Below are positions 52,879-61,768 of a DNA stretch of 64,000 nucleotides, in pieces; the first letter of the stretch is position 1; every line of letters starts with the position of its first letter. The stretch covers positions 62,001 to 126,000 of the forward strand of contig CAXUHB010000005.1 in NCBI GenBank assembly GCA_964250755.1, read 5' to 3'. The translations under genes were made by a program, and so were the position numbers. Source of the DNA: DASWOJ01 sp964250755 (GTDB lineage Bacteria > Pseudomonadota > Alphaproteobacteria > Acetobacterales > Acetobacteraceae). The notes beneath the pieces are model-generated. The model had not been told where the DNA came from and did not search any database. It saw nothing but the letters and a program-made list of their open reading frames with translations.

Positions 52879-54357
52879 ATGGCGTCGAGCAGCCAGGACG
52901 TGCCGACCCTCGTCATCACCGGGGCGCATCCGAAGCTCTACAACCATGACCTTGCGCCGACTGCGCCCGAGGGGCGCACCTGGGGCGTGTTCAGCCTGTT
53001 CGCGATGTGGATGTCTGACGTGCATTCGGTGGGCGGCTACACCTTCGCGGCCAGCCTGTTCTTCCTGGGCCTGACCGGCTGGCAGGTGCTGATCTCCATG
53101 CTGGCCGGCATCACGGCCGTCTATTTCCTGATGAACCTGATCGGGCGCCCGTCGCTGCGCTACGGCATCCCGTTTCCCGTGGTGGCCCGCATCTCGTTCG
53201 GCGTCATGGGCGCGAACCTGGCGGCCATCATCCGGGGGGTCGTCGGCATCGTCTGGTATGGCGTGCAGACCTACTTCGCGTCCAAGGCCGTGCAGGTCCT
53301 GGTCGTCACCTTCGCGCCGTCCGCCGCGGCGCTGACCCGCAACAGCATCCTGGGCCTGTCCACGCTGGCCTGGTTCAGCTTCCTGTTCATGTGGTTCTTC
53401 CAGCTCGTCATCTTCCTGAGCGGCATGGAGCGCATCCGCAAGTTCATCGATTTCTGCGGACCCGTGGTTTACGTCGTCATGTTCGCGCTGGCCGCCTGGA
53501 TGCTGTGGCAGACCGGGTTCTCCAGCCTGTCGCTGCAGCTCAGCCCGCCGGCTCCGACCATGGCGGCGACCTTGGGCGTGATGGCCAACGCCGCCATGCT
53601 GATCGTCGCCTACTTCGCGGCGCTGCTGCTCAACTTCGGGGACTTCGCCCGGTTCGGCAAAAGCGAGGCCGCGATGAAGCAGGGCAACCTGCTCGGCCTG
53701 CCCGTCAACTTCCTGGTGTTCTCCATCATCACCGTGATCGTAACCGCTGGCACGCTCAAGGTGTTCGGGGAGGCGATCATGGACCCCGTGCTGATCGTCG
53801 AGCGCATCGGCAATCCGGTGGTGGTCATCATCGGCTCGGTCACGTTCATCGTGGCGACCATGGGCATCAACATCGTCGCCAACTTCGTCTCGCCTGCCTA
53901 CGACATCGCCAACCTGTATCCCGAGCGCATCAATTTCAGGCTGGGCGGGCTGATCACCTCCGTGCTGTCGGTGCTGGTGTGCCCTTGGCTGTTCGTCGCC
54001 AGCCCGCAGGCGATCACCCTGTTCGTCAGCATCTTCGGCGCGGTGCTGGGCCCGATGTTCGGCATCATGATCGCCGACTACTACCTGGTGCGGCGCCAGG
54101 TGGTCGTGGTGGAGGAGCTGTACACCATGTCGCCGGACGGCTCGTTCCACTACGACGGCGGCTGGAACCGCAAGGCGCTGCTGGCCTTGGCCGTGTCCGG
54201 CACGCTCTCCATCGGCCTGGCGCTGCTGGGCGCCTACGGGCTGATCCCGAACGTCGGCGACTGGGGCTGGCTGATCGGGGCCGTGGCGGGCGCCGTCCTC
54301 TACCGTGCGCTCTCGGTGCCGGTGGTCCCGGTTGCCGCGCTCAGCGCGGGGCAGTGA
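52879..54357 (+). CDS. NCS1-family permease (cytosine/purine/hydantoin type)
   Basis: 492-residue inner-membrane transporter with about 12 helices. Family landmarks are NHDLAPTAPEGRTWGVFSLFAMWMSD-type N-terminal sequence, GRPSLRYGIPFPVVARISFG, GVVGIVWYGVQTYF, NFGDFARFGKS, VANFVSPAYDIANLYPERINFRLGG and DYYLVRRQ. NCS1 proteins import nucleobases, allantoin or hydantoins, which serve as nitrogen sources. GGAGG gives 5-bp spacing to the second of two adjacent ATGs (52876, 52879). The upstream sigma-54 promoter fits nitrogen control. Confidence 0.9.
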   Translation: MASSSQDVPTLVITGAHPKLYNHDLAPTAPEGRTWGVFSLFAMWMSDVHSVGGYTFAASLFFLGLTGWQVLISMLAGITAVYFLMNLIGRPSLRYGIPFPVVARISFGVMGANLAAIIRGVVGIVWYGVQTYFASKAVQVLVVTFAPSAAALTRNSILGLSTLAWFSFLFMWFFQLVIFLSGMERIRKFIDFCGPVVYVVMFALAAWMLWQTGFSSLSLQLSPPAPTMAATLGVMANAAMLIVAYFAALLLNFGDFARFGKSEAAMKQGNLLGLPVNFLVFSIITVIVTAGTLKVFGEAIMDPVLIVERIGNPVVVIIGSVTFIVATMGINIVANFVSPAYDIANLYPERINFRLGGLITSVLSVLVCPWLFVASPQAITLFVSIFGAVLGPMFGIMIADYYLVRRQVVVVEELYTMSPDGSFHYDGGWNRKALLALAVSGTLSIGLALLGAYGLIPNVGDWGWLIGAVAGAVLYRALSVPVVPVAALSAGQ

Positions 54358-54521
54358 CCGGCTCCGCCCGGTGCCGCACCTCCACGGGGCGCCTGCGGCG
54401 ACGCGGGTGATGCGCCGCCCCGCAGCCGAGGCCTTCCTGTCCCGGCCCTTCCTTACGGCAGGGGAGGCAGACGGCGCCTGCGTTGACCGGGGAAGCCGTT
54501 CTACCTAAACACTGTTCACTC

Positions 54522-55136
54522 ATGGACGCCATTGCACCCCCGCCCCGCACACGCAAGCCGCGCGGGCAAGGTGCGTCCCGGCGGGGGGAGATACTCGCGG
54601 CGGCGAAGCGGCTGTTCCTGCAGGACGGCATCCCGCACGCGACCATGCGGCGCATCGCGGCCGACGTGGGGGTCAGCAGCACCGCGCTTTACGTGTATTT
54701 CCCGGACAAGACGGCGATCCTGGATGCGATCGCGGAGGGGATGTTCGAGGCGCTGCTGGCGGCCTATGCCGCGTCCCAGGACCCGGCGCTGCCGCCGCTC
54801 GTGCGGTTCCGGGCGGGGCTGATGGCGTATGTGGAGCTGGCGCTGGCGCGTCCGGACGAATATCGGCTGACGTTCGACGCGAAGGCCAACCCGGCGTGCA
54901 ACACCATCGAAGCCGCGGACAAGTCGTTCCGTATGCTGCGGGACAACGTGGCCGGCATGATGGAGGCCGGGCTGTTCCGGGCCGGTAATCCGCAAGCGGT
55001 GGCGGAGGCGTTGTGGGCGTGCGGGCACGGGGTCGTCATGCTGCTGCTGAACCAGTCCGGGCACATCGAGACCGCGCCGCAGGTGCTGGTGGACACGGTG
55101 GTGGACGCGGCCATACGCGGCTTCCTGGCGGGGTAG
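54522..55136 (+). CDS. TetR-family repressor
   Basis: 204 residues. The N-terminal DNA-binding domain runs RRGEILAAAKRLFLQDG, ATMRRIAADVGVSSTALYVYFPDKTAILDAIAEG, the classical TetR helix-turn-helix at about 38-60. The C-terminal part is helical with DEYRLTF, of the WHG-like class. The ATG at 54522 is preferred to a TTG at 54483. It heads a tight run with the GNAT (5-bp gap) and amidotransferase genes; the RND pump further on is another possible target. Confidence 0.88.
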   Translation: MDAIAPPPRTRKPRGQGASRRGEILAAAKRLFLQDGIPHATMRRIAADVGVSSTALYVYFPDKTAILDAIAEGMFEALLAAYAASQDPALPPLVRFRAGLMAYVELALARPDEYRLTFDAKANPACNTIEAADKSFRMLRDNVAGMMEAGLFRAGNPQAVAEALWACGHGVVMLLLNQSGHIETAPQVLVDTVVDAAIRGFLAG

Positions 55137-55141
55137 GAGGG

Positions 55142-55822
55142 ATGCAGGTGGCGTTGCAGGACTGGGCGGGAGTTGTGCGGCCGGAGCGTGCGGTGCTGGA
55201 GGGGCGGTATGCGCGGCTGGAGCCGCTGGACCCCGCCCGGCATGGGGCGGAGCTGCTGGCGTCGGCGCAGCAGCCGGGCGGGGACGACCGGTTCCGCTAC
55301 CTGTTCGAGGAGCCGCCGGCGGATGCGGCGGCATTCCGGCCTTGGCTGGACAAGGCCGCGGCGCCGGATGACCCGCTGTTCTTCGCAGTGGTGGACCAGG
55401 CGACGGGGCGGGCGGAAGGGCGGCAGTCCCTGATGCGGATTGACCCGGTGCATGGGGTGATCGAGATCGGGCACATCCTGTGGGGGCCGGCCATCGCGCG
55501 CGGGCGGGTCTGCACGGAGGCTCTGTATCTATTCGCGTCCTACGTGTTCGACACGCTGGGCTACCGGCGGTTCGAGTGGAAGTGCAACGACGACAATGCG
55601 CCGTCCAAGCGGGCGGCGGTGCGGTTCGGGTTCCAGCCGGAAGGCGTGTTCCGGCAGCACATGGTGCAGAAGGGGCGGAACCGGGACACGGCGTGGTTCG
55701 CGATGGTGGACGCGGACTGGCCGCGGCTGCGGGCGGGGTATGAGAGGTGGCTGCGTCCGGAGAACTTCGATGCGGCAGGGGTGCAGCGGGCCAGGCTGGG
55801 GTTCGACGCCGGAAATGCGTGA
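55142..55822 (+). CDS. GNAT acetyltransferase, RimJ/RimL type
   Basis: 226 residues. Conserved blocks are LEGRYARLEPLDPARHGAEL, FFAVVDQATGRAEGRQSLMR, IEIGHILWGP, TEALYLFASYVFDTLGYRRFEWKC-type sequence (acetyl-CoA site region) and NAPSKRAAVRFGFQPEGVFRQHM. It probably acetylates an amine on a protein N-terminus or small molecule; the substrate is not determinable. It is 5 bp after the TetR gene. Confidence 0.9.
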   Translation: MQVALQDWAGVVRPERAVLEGRYARLEPLDPARHGAELLASAQQPGGDDRFRYLFEEPPADAAAFRPWLDKAAAPDDPLFFAVVDQATGRAEGRQSLMRIDPVHGVIEIGHILWGPAIARGRVCTEALYLFASYVFDTLGYRRFEWKCNDDNAPSKRAAVRFGFQPEGVFRQHMVQKGRNRDTAWFAMVDADWPRLRAGYERWLRPENFDAAGVQRARLGFDAGNA

Positions 55823-55834
55823 GGGGGCTGGGCG

Positions 55835-56515
55835 GTGATCGGCATCCTGCAATGCGGCGATGCGCCTGCCGAGCTTCAGGCCGAGTTCGGCCATTACGGC
55901 GCGATGGTCGCGCGGCTGCTGGGGCCGGGGCGGGACGTGCGGGTGTTCGACGTGACGCGGGGGGAGCTGCCGGACGATCCCGGGGCTTGCCGGGCTTGGG
56001 CGCTGACGGGGTCTCCGGCGGGGGTTTACGAGGACCTGCCTTGGATACCGCCTCTGCTGGACTTCCTGCGGGGCGCCCGGGGGCGGGCGAAGCTGGTGGG
56101 CCTTTGCTTCGGGCATCAGGCGATGGCGCAGGCGTTCGGCGGCCAGGTCGTGAAGTCGCCGAAGGGGTGGGGGATCGGGGTGCAGCGCTACGAGGTGGTG
56201 GGGCGGGCGCCCTGGATGGACGGGGATGCTCCGGTCCATGTGCCGGCGTCACACCAGGATCAGGTGGTGGCGGCGCCGCCTGGGACGCGGGTGGCGGCGG
56301 CGAGCGCGTTCACGCCGTTTGCCGGGCTGGACTATGGGGATGCGGTGTCGTTCCAGTTCCATCCGGAGTTCTCGCCTGCGTTCGGGGCGGCGCTGGTTGG
56401 GGTGCGGCGGGAGCGGTTCGGGGCGATGGCCGATGCGGCGGTGGCGTCCTATGCGGGGGCGAACGACTGCGCGCGGGTTGGGGGATGGATCGGGCGGTTC
56501 CTGGATGGGGTGTGA
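55835..56515 (+). CDS. Class I glutamine amidotransferase-like protein
   Basis: 226 residues, one GATase domain. The catalytic triad is intact: C91 in GLCFGHQAMAQ, H176 and E178 in FQFHPEF. Free-standing proteins of this type (YfeJ/GuaA-like) hydrolyse glutamine or gamma-glutamyl compounds. The start is a GTG at 55835, 12 bp after the GNAT stop, so TetR-GNAT-GATase likely form one transcript. Confidence 0.88.
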   Translation: MIGILQCGDAPAELQAEFGHYGAMVARLLGPGRDVRVFDVTRGELPDDPGACRAWALTGSPAGVYEDLPWIPPLLDFLRGARGRAKLVGLCFGHQAMAQAFGGQVVKSPKGWGIGVQRYEVVGRAPWMDGDAPVHVPASHQDQVVAAPPGTRVAAASAFTPFAGLDYGDAVSFQFHPEFSPAFGAALVGVRRERFGAMADAAVASYAGANDCARVGGWIGRFLDGV

Positions 56516-56868
56516 GGGCTGGGACGGGCCTGCGTGAACGATGGGACGGCAGGGCGTGCTGAGATGCGCCGTATCCGGGATGCGTCACGCCTGAGGTGCG
56601 CCGTGCCTCCAGGGCCAGTGCTGGCCTGTGGCGGATGGCGCTGTGCTTATCCGCCCTACCCCGCTGACGGGCCGTTGCGGGTAGCGCGCGTGCGGCAGTC
56701 CGGGGACTGCAGGTGCGGTGCTGCCCTGGGATCGATGCGGCGCAAGGACGCCTTGCGATGATGGCCTGCTTGCGGCGGGAACCAGCGCGGAAGGCCGCAA
56801 GAGCAACATGATCCTTGTTAACTGAACGTCGTTATGTCACCGTGCCCGGCAGTTGCGAGGGGGCGGGC
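56516..56868. other. Gap between the amidotransferase and efflux genes
   Basis: About 350 bp containing one family B REP (56629-56659) and no supported gene. The last 60 bp, with GTTAAC at 56818-56823, is A+T-richer and may hold the efflux operon promoter. Confidence 0.4.
56629..56659. repeat. Family B REP (single)
   Basis: GGCGGATGGCGCTGTGCTTA then TCCGCCCTAC: a palindromic stem GGCGGAT/ATCCGCC with the flank CCTAC. Related to the two copies at 58013-58095. Confidence 0.75.
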
Positions 56869-57930
56869 ATGGGGCGGGCTGGGTGGCTGATCGCGGGGTC
56901 CTTGCTGCTGTGCGGCGCGGGGGAGGGGCCGCGGCCGGTGCGGGTGGTGGTCGTGCAGATGCGGCCGGCGCCGTCGCAGCTGGTGTTCTCGGGCACGGTG
57001 CAGGCGCGGGTGCAGGCGGATCTGGGGTTCCGGGTGGGCGGGAAGGTGGCGGCGCGGCTGGTGGAGGTGGGGGACCGGGTGCGCGCGGGGCAGGTGCTGG
57101 CCCGGCTGGACCAAGGGGACCTTGTCCTACAGGAACAGGCTGCGGAGGCAGGCTTGCTGGGGGCCAGCGCGGACCTGGCCAACGCCCGGGCTGAGCTGGC
57201 GCGGTATGACCGGCTGGGGCGGGGGTCTCCGGCATATGTGGGAAGCGAGAGCGACAAGCGCACGGCGGCGGCGCGGATGGCGGAGGCCCGGGTGGTGCAG
57301 GCGGCGCGGCAGCTCTCGTTGGCGCGGAGCCAGCGGGGGTATGGGGAGCTGGCGTCGGACGGCGATGGGGTGGTGACGGCGCTGCCGGTGCAGGCGGGGC
57401 AGGTGGTGTCCGCCGGGCAGACGGTGGCGACGGTGGCGCACCTGGCGGGGATCGAGGTGGTGGCGGACGTGCCGGAGAACCGGCTGGCGGAGGTGCGGGC
57501 GGCGGGTGAGGTCGGGATTGCGCTGTGGGCGGCGCCGGGCACGGCGCTGCGGGGGCGGGTGCGGGAGGTCGGGGCGCTGGCAGACCCGGCCAGCCGGACG
57601 TTCCAGGTGAAGGTTGCGGTGCAGGACGCTCCGGCGGGGCTGCTGGCGCTGGGGATGACGGCGACGGTGGCGTTCGGGCAGGCGGGGCCTGCGGTGGCCC
57701 GGCTGCCGGCGACGGCGCTGACGGACCAGGGGGGTGCTCCGGCAGTGTGGGTGCTGGACCCGGCGCGGCAGCGGGCGGCGCTGCGGGCGGTGGAGGTCGC
57801 GGGGTATGCCGGGGATGGCAGCGTGATCGTGCGGGCGGGGCTGCGGGACGGGGAGCAGGTGGTGACGGCGGGGGTAGGGCAGATGGCGCCGGACCTGGCG
57901 GTGACGGCGTGGGCGGGAGCGGCGCGGTGA
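56869..57930 (+). CDS. RND efflux periplasmic adaptor (membrane fusion protein)
   Basis: 353 residues. A signal segment MGRAGWLIAGSLLLCGAGEG (a Cys is present but the -1 Leu makes a lipobox doubtful) precedes the HlyD/AcrA layout: SGTVQARVQADLGFRVGGKV, LVEVGDRVRAGQVLARLD, a short coiled coil (about 80-145), then SDGDGVVTALPVQAGQVVSAGQTV and beta-barrel sequence. It links an RND pump to an outer-membrane channel. The RND gene follows after 196 bp; no TolC-like gene is present in the window. Confidence 0.9.
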   Translation: MGRAGWLIAGSLLLCGAGEGPRPVRVVVVQMRPAPSQLVFSGTVQARVQADLGFRVGGKVAARLVEVGDRVRAGQVLARLDQGDLVLQEQAAEAGLLGASADLANARAELARYDRLGRGSPAYVGSESDKRTAAARMAEARVVQAARQLSLARSQRGYGELASDGDGVVTALPVQAGQVVSAGQTVATVAHLAGIEVVADVPENRLAEVRAAGEVGIALWAAPGTALRGRVREVGALADPASRTFQVKVAVQDAPAGLLALGMTATVAFGQAGPAVARLPATALTDQGGAPAVWVLDPARQRAALRAVEVAGYAGDGSVIVRAGLRDGEQVVTAGVGQMAPDLAVTAWAGAAR

Positions 57931-58012
57931 GGGCGGATGGGGCGGTGGCGCTTGGAGTCGGGGCAGCGGTGCCGGTTGGCGACAACCCCGACCCATGCGT
58001 CCCTGCGGACGG

Positions 58013-58095
58013 AGTAGGGCGGATGAGCGGAGCGCCATCCGCCGCAACGCAGCGCTGCCTGATGGCGGAAGGCGCTGACGCTTTTCCGCCCTACA
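58013..58095. repeat. Family B REP doublet between adaptor and pump genes
   Basis: GTAGGGCGGATGAGCGGAGC with CGCCATCCGCCG (58013-58043) faces TGATGGCGGAAGGCGCTGAC with GCTTTTCCGCCCTAC (58061-58095) in inverted orientation. It lies within the efflux operon, 32 bp before the pump start. Confidence 0.8.
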
Positions 58096-58126
58096 AGCGG
58101 CGGACTGCTTCAAGGCAGAGCGTCTG

Positions 58127-61100
58127 GTGGATAGCGTGAAGGGCAACCTGTCCGCCTGGGCGTTGCAGCACCGGGCGCTGACCTTGTTCGCCATGCTGAT
58201 GCTGGGGGCGGCAGGGGTTTGGGCCTACCTGGGGCTGGGGCGGGCGGAGGACCCGGCGTTCACGATCAAGGACATGGTCATCATCGCGGACTGGCCCGGG
58301 GCCAGCGCGGACGAGATGTCGCGGCTGGTGACGGACCGGATCGAGCGCAAGCTGCAGGACCTGGCGCACCTGGACCATACGGAGAGCCAGACTCAGCCGG
58401 GCCAGACAGTGGTGCGGCTGTCCTTGCGGGACGACACGCCGGTGCGGCTGGTGCAGGACCTGTTCTACCAAGTCCGCAAGAAGGTTGGGGACATCAAGGG
58501 TTCCCTGCCGGACGGGGTGCAGGGGCCGTACTTCAACGACGAGTTCGGGGACACGTTCGGCATCGTGTATGCGCTGACGGCGGACGGGTTCAGCCTGCCG
58601 GAATTGAAGCATGTGGCGGAGGAGGTGCGGGAGCGGCTGCTGACGGTGCCCGGCGTGGGCAAGGTGGCGCTGTTCGGCGTGCAGGCGGAACAGGTCAACA
58701 TCGAAGTCTCGTATCGCAAGCTGGCGGAGCTGGGGCTGACACTTCCAGAAGTGTTCGACGCGGTGCGGCGGGAGAACAGCGTGGTGGCGGGCGGGTTCGT
58801 GGACACGCCGCACGACCGCATCCAGGTGCGGACGCAGCCGGCGCTGCGGGCGGCGGAGGCCTTGGCGGCGCTGCCGGTCAACGCGCGGGGGCGGCTGCTG
58901 CGGCTGGGGGACATCGCCAGCATCAGCCGGGGGGTGGCGGAGCCGCCGGCCAGCACGATGCGGTTCAACGGCAAGCCGGCGCTGGGCGTCGGGATCAGCA
59001 TGGCGGAGGGCGGCAACATGCTGCAGCTCGGGCGGCTGGTGGCGGAGCGGATGGCGGCAGTTGCGCCGGGGCTTCCGCTGGGGGTGGCGGTCGGGCGGCT
59101 GCACGACCAGTCCGCGGTGGTGGCAGTGGACGTGGGGGAGTTCGAGAGGTCGTTCCTGGAGGCGCTGGCCATCGTGCTGGCGGTCAGCTTCATCAGCCTG
59201 GGCTGGCGGACGGGGATCGTGGTGGCGATCAGCGTGCCGCTGGTGCTGGCCGGGGTGTTCGTGGGCATGAAGCTGCTGGGGATAGACCTGCAGCGGATCA
59301 GCCTGGGGGCGATGGTGATCGCGCTGGGGTTGCTGGTGGACGACGCCATCATCGCGGTCGAGACGATGGTGGTGAAGCTGGAGCAGGGGTGGGACCGGGT
59401 GCGGGCGGGCAGCTTCGCCTACACGTCCACGGCGATGCCGATGCTGACGGGGACCTTGGTGACGGCGGCGGGCTACCTGCCGGTCGGGTTGGCGCAGAGC
59501 AGCACGGGGGAGTACACGCAGGACATCTTCCGGGTGGTCGGGCTGGCGCTGGTGCTGAGCTGGTTCGTCGCGGTGCTGTTCGTGCCGCTGATCGGGGCGG
59601 CCTTGCTGCCGGCGGGGAAGGCCCACCCGGCCGGGCATGACGTGTATGGCGGGCGGATGTATCGCGGGTTCGCACGGGTGGTCGGCTGGTGCGTGCGGCG
59701 GCGCTGGGCAGTGATCGGGCTGACGGTGGGGGCGTTCGGGGCGGCGGTGGCCGGGTTCACGCGGGTGCCGCAGCAGTTCTTCCCGGCGAGCGACCGGCTG
59801 GAGGTGCTGGTGGACGTGCGTCTGCCGGAGGGGGCCAGCTTTGCGGCCACGGCGGCGGAGGTGGCTCGGCTGGAGGCGTTGCTGGCGGCGCAGCCCGGCG
59901 TCGTGTCGTATGCGGCCTACACCGGGACAGGGACGCCGCGGTTCTTCCTGGCGTTCTCGCCGGAGCTGGACCAGCCGAACTATGCGCAGGTGGTGGTGAA
60001 CACGGCGGGCATCCCGGAGCGGGAGGCATTGCTGCGGGCGCTGACGGCGGCGCTGGACCGGGGGGACTTCCCGGATGTGCGGCTGCGTCCGTCGCGGCTG
60101 GAGCTGGGGCCGCCGGTGGGATATCCCGTGCAGTTCCGGGTCGTGGGGCCGGACCCGATGCGGCTGCGGGAGATCGGGGCGGAGGTGCAGGGAGCGATGC
60201 GGGGCAGCCCGGCGGCGCAGGCGGTCATACGCAACGTCAGCGCCAACTGGGGCCAGATGGGCAAGCAGGCGGTGGTGGTGCTGGACCAGGACAAGGCGCG
60301 GCTGCTGGGCCTGAGCAGCGAGGCCGTGGCGACCACCCTGCAAACCCTGCAACGGGGGGCGACCATCACCCAATACCGGGAGGGGACGGACCTGATCCCG
60401 GTGGTGGCGCGGGCGATCCCCTCCGAACGGCAGGACATCGCAGGATTGGGCGACGTGACGGTGGCCAGCGCCAACGGGCGGGCGGTGCCGCTGGCGCAGG
60501 TGGCGGCAGTGTCCTGGGGGTTGGAGCAGCCGGTGGCATGGCGGCGGGACCGGACGCCGATGCTGGTGGTGCGGGCGGACACGCAGCCCGGGGTGCAGGC
60601 GCCGGACGCGACGGCGGCGGTGCTGCCGCTGTTGGCGGGGATCAAGGCGTCGCTGCCGCCGGGTTATGAAATTCAGACAGCGGGGGCGGTGGCGGAGAGC
60701 GCCAAGGGATCGGCCAGCATCAACAAGGTGATGCCGCTGATGCTGGTGGCGATGCTGTCCTTGCTGATGGTGCAGATGGGGTCGTTCGCGCGGGTGCTGA
60801 TGGTGGTGGCGACGGCGCCCTTGGGATTGGTGGGGGTGACGGCGGCCTTGCTGGTGACGGGTGCGCCGTTCGGGTTCGTGGCGACCCTGGGGTGCATCGC
60901 CTTGGCGGGGATCATCATGCGGAACTCGGTGATCCTGGTGGACCAGATCGAGCGGGACATCGCGGAGGGGGTGCCGGCGGCGGAAGCCATCGTGGGGGCG
61001 ACGGTGCGGCGGTCACGGCCCATCGTGCTGACGGCGGCGGCGGCGATCCTGGCGCTGGTGCCGCTGGCCTACTCGATCTTCTGGGGGCCAATGGCGATTG

Positions 61101-61237
61101 CGATCATGGGGGGGCTGGTGGGGGCGACGGTGCTGACGCTGTGCTTCGTGCCGGCGCTGTATGCGGCGGTGGCGCGGGTGGGGCGTGCGGGGGTTGGAGT
61201 GTCAGTGGCGGGGCAGGGATTGCAGGCGGCGGAGTAG
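58127..61237 (+). CDS. RND-family efflux pump
   Basis: 1036-residue inner-membrane proton antiporter. It starts WALQHRALTLFAMLMLGAAG, followed by RAEDPAFTIKDMVIIADWPGA, the usual N-terminal helix and porter entry. The proton-relay acidic pair in helix 4 is conserved (LGLLVDDAIIAVETMV). The second half has GFVATLGCIALAGIIMRNSVILVDQIE and RPIVLTAAAAILALVPL. Two large periplasmic loops and 12 helices are as expected. The start is a GTG at 58127. The subfamily is HAE1-like but the exported compound is unknown. Confidence 0.93.
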   Translation: MDSVKGNLSAWALQHRALTLFAMLMLGAAGVWAYLGLGRAEDPAFTIKDMVIIADWPGASADEMSRLVTDRIERKLQDLAHLDHTESQTQPGQTVVRLSLRDDTPVRLVQDLFYQVRKKVGDIKGSLPDGVQGPYFNDEFGDTFGIVYALTADGFSLPELKHVAEEVRERLLTVPGVGKVALFGVQAEQVNIEVSYRKLAELGLTLPEVFDAVRRENSVVAGGFVDTPHDRIQVRTQPALRAAEALAALPVNARGRLLRLGDIASISRGVAEPPASTMRFNGKPALGVGISMAEGGNMLQLGRLVAERMAAVAPGLPLGVAVGRLHDQSAVVAVDVGEFERSFLEALAIVLAVSFISLGWRTGIVVAISVPLVLAGVFVGMKLLGIDLQRISLGAMVIALGLLVDDAIIAVETMVVKLEQGWDRVRAGSFAYTSTAMPMLTGTLVTAAGYLPVGLAQSSTGEYTQDIFRVVGLALVLSWFVAVLFVPLIGAALLPAGKAHPAGHDVYGGRMYRGFARVVGWCVRRRWAVIGLTVGAFGAAVAGFTRVPQQFFPASDRLEVLVDVRLPEGASFAATAAEVARLEALLAAQPGVVSYAAYTGTGTPRFFLAFSPELDQPNYAQVVVNTAGIPEREALLRALTAALDRGDFPDVRLRPSRLELGPPVGYPVQFRVVGPDPMRLREIGAEVQGAMRGSPAAQAVIRNVSANWGQMGKQAVVVLDQDKARLLGLSSEAVATTLQTLQRGATITQYREGTDLIPVVARAIPSERQDIAGLGDVTVASANGRAVPLAQVAAVSWGLEQPVAWRRDRTPMLVVRADTQPGVQAPDATAAVLPLLAGIKASLPPGYEIQTAGAVAESAKGSASINKVMPLMLVAMLSLLMVQMGSFARVLMVVATAPLGLVGVTAALLVTGAPFGFVATLGCIALAGIIMRNSVILVDQIERDIAEGVPAAEAIVGATVRRSRPIVLTAAAAILALVPLAYSIFWGPMAIAIMGGLVGATVLTLCFVPALYAAVARVGRAGVGVSVAGQGLQAAE

Positions 61238-61265
61238 AAGTCTGGTGATAGGGCGGTGACAGGCA

Positions 61266-61766
61266 TCAGGGTATCTTGGTGGTGCCCATCAGAACCTTGG
61301 GCTTGGGGCGGGATGCCTTCTCGGCGATGCCGCTGATGCCTTCGCGGCGCTGCAGCTCGGCCCAGACATCCGCCGGGTCCACGCCGGCGGCGACCCACAT
61401 GACGAGCAGGTGGTAGAGCACGTCGGCGCTTTCGCCGACCAGGGCCTGCCGGTTGCCGGCGACGGCTTCGATCAGGCACTCGACCGCTTCCTCGCCGAAC
61501 TTCTGGGCGACCTTGGCGGTGCCGCGCTGCAGAAGGCGGGCGGAGTGGCTGACCGTGGGGTCGGCGGTGCGGCGGGCGAGCACGATGGCCCAGAGGCGGT
61601 CCAGGACTTCGGCAGAGGCAGGGGCGGAGGTGGGCGGGGGCTGGAGGCCTGCGGCGTCCCGGGACGGGGCCGCCTTCGGCATGATCTTGCGGGCGACTTT
61701 GCGGACAAGCTTGCGCCCGGCCTTGGCCAACGGCTTGGCTGCGGGCTTCTTGGGAGACTTTGCCAC
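61266..61766 (-). CDS. hisE: Phosphoribosyl-ATP pyrophosphatase with a basic N-terminal extension
   Basis: 166 residues from a GTG at 61766, 2 bases past the hisF stop. The enzyme part (about 55-150) is intact: LDRLWAIVLAR, SHSARLLQRGTAKVAQKFGEEAVECLIEA, ESADVLYHLLVMWVAAGV and WAELQRREG. It hydrolyses PR-ATP to PR-AMP, the second histidine step. The family is normally ~105 residues. Here ~50 extra N-terminal residues (from AKSPKKPAAKPLAKAGRKL) are rich in Lys, Arg and Ala, and a short basic tail follows the domain. Confidence 0.88.
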   Translation of the reverse strand: MAKSPKKPAAKPLAKAGRKLVRKVARKIMPKAAPSRDAAGLQPPPTSAPASAEVLDRLWAIVLARRTADPTVSHSARLLQRGTAKVAQKFGEEAVECLIEAVAGNRQALVGESADVLYHLLVMWVAAGVDPADVWAELQRREGISGIAEKASRPKPKVLMGTTKIP

Positions 61767-61768
61767 CG

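Noticed and set aside
58091..60373. A 760-codon frame antisense to the RND pump
   Set aside because: His/Arg/Gln-rich composition and complete overlap with a strong family match on the other strand.
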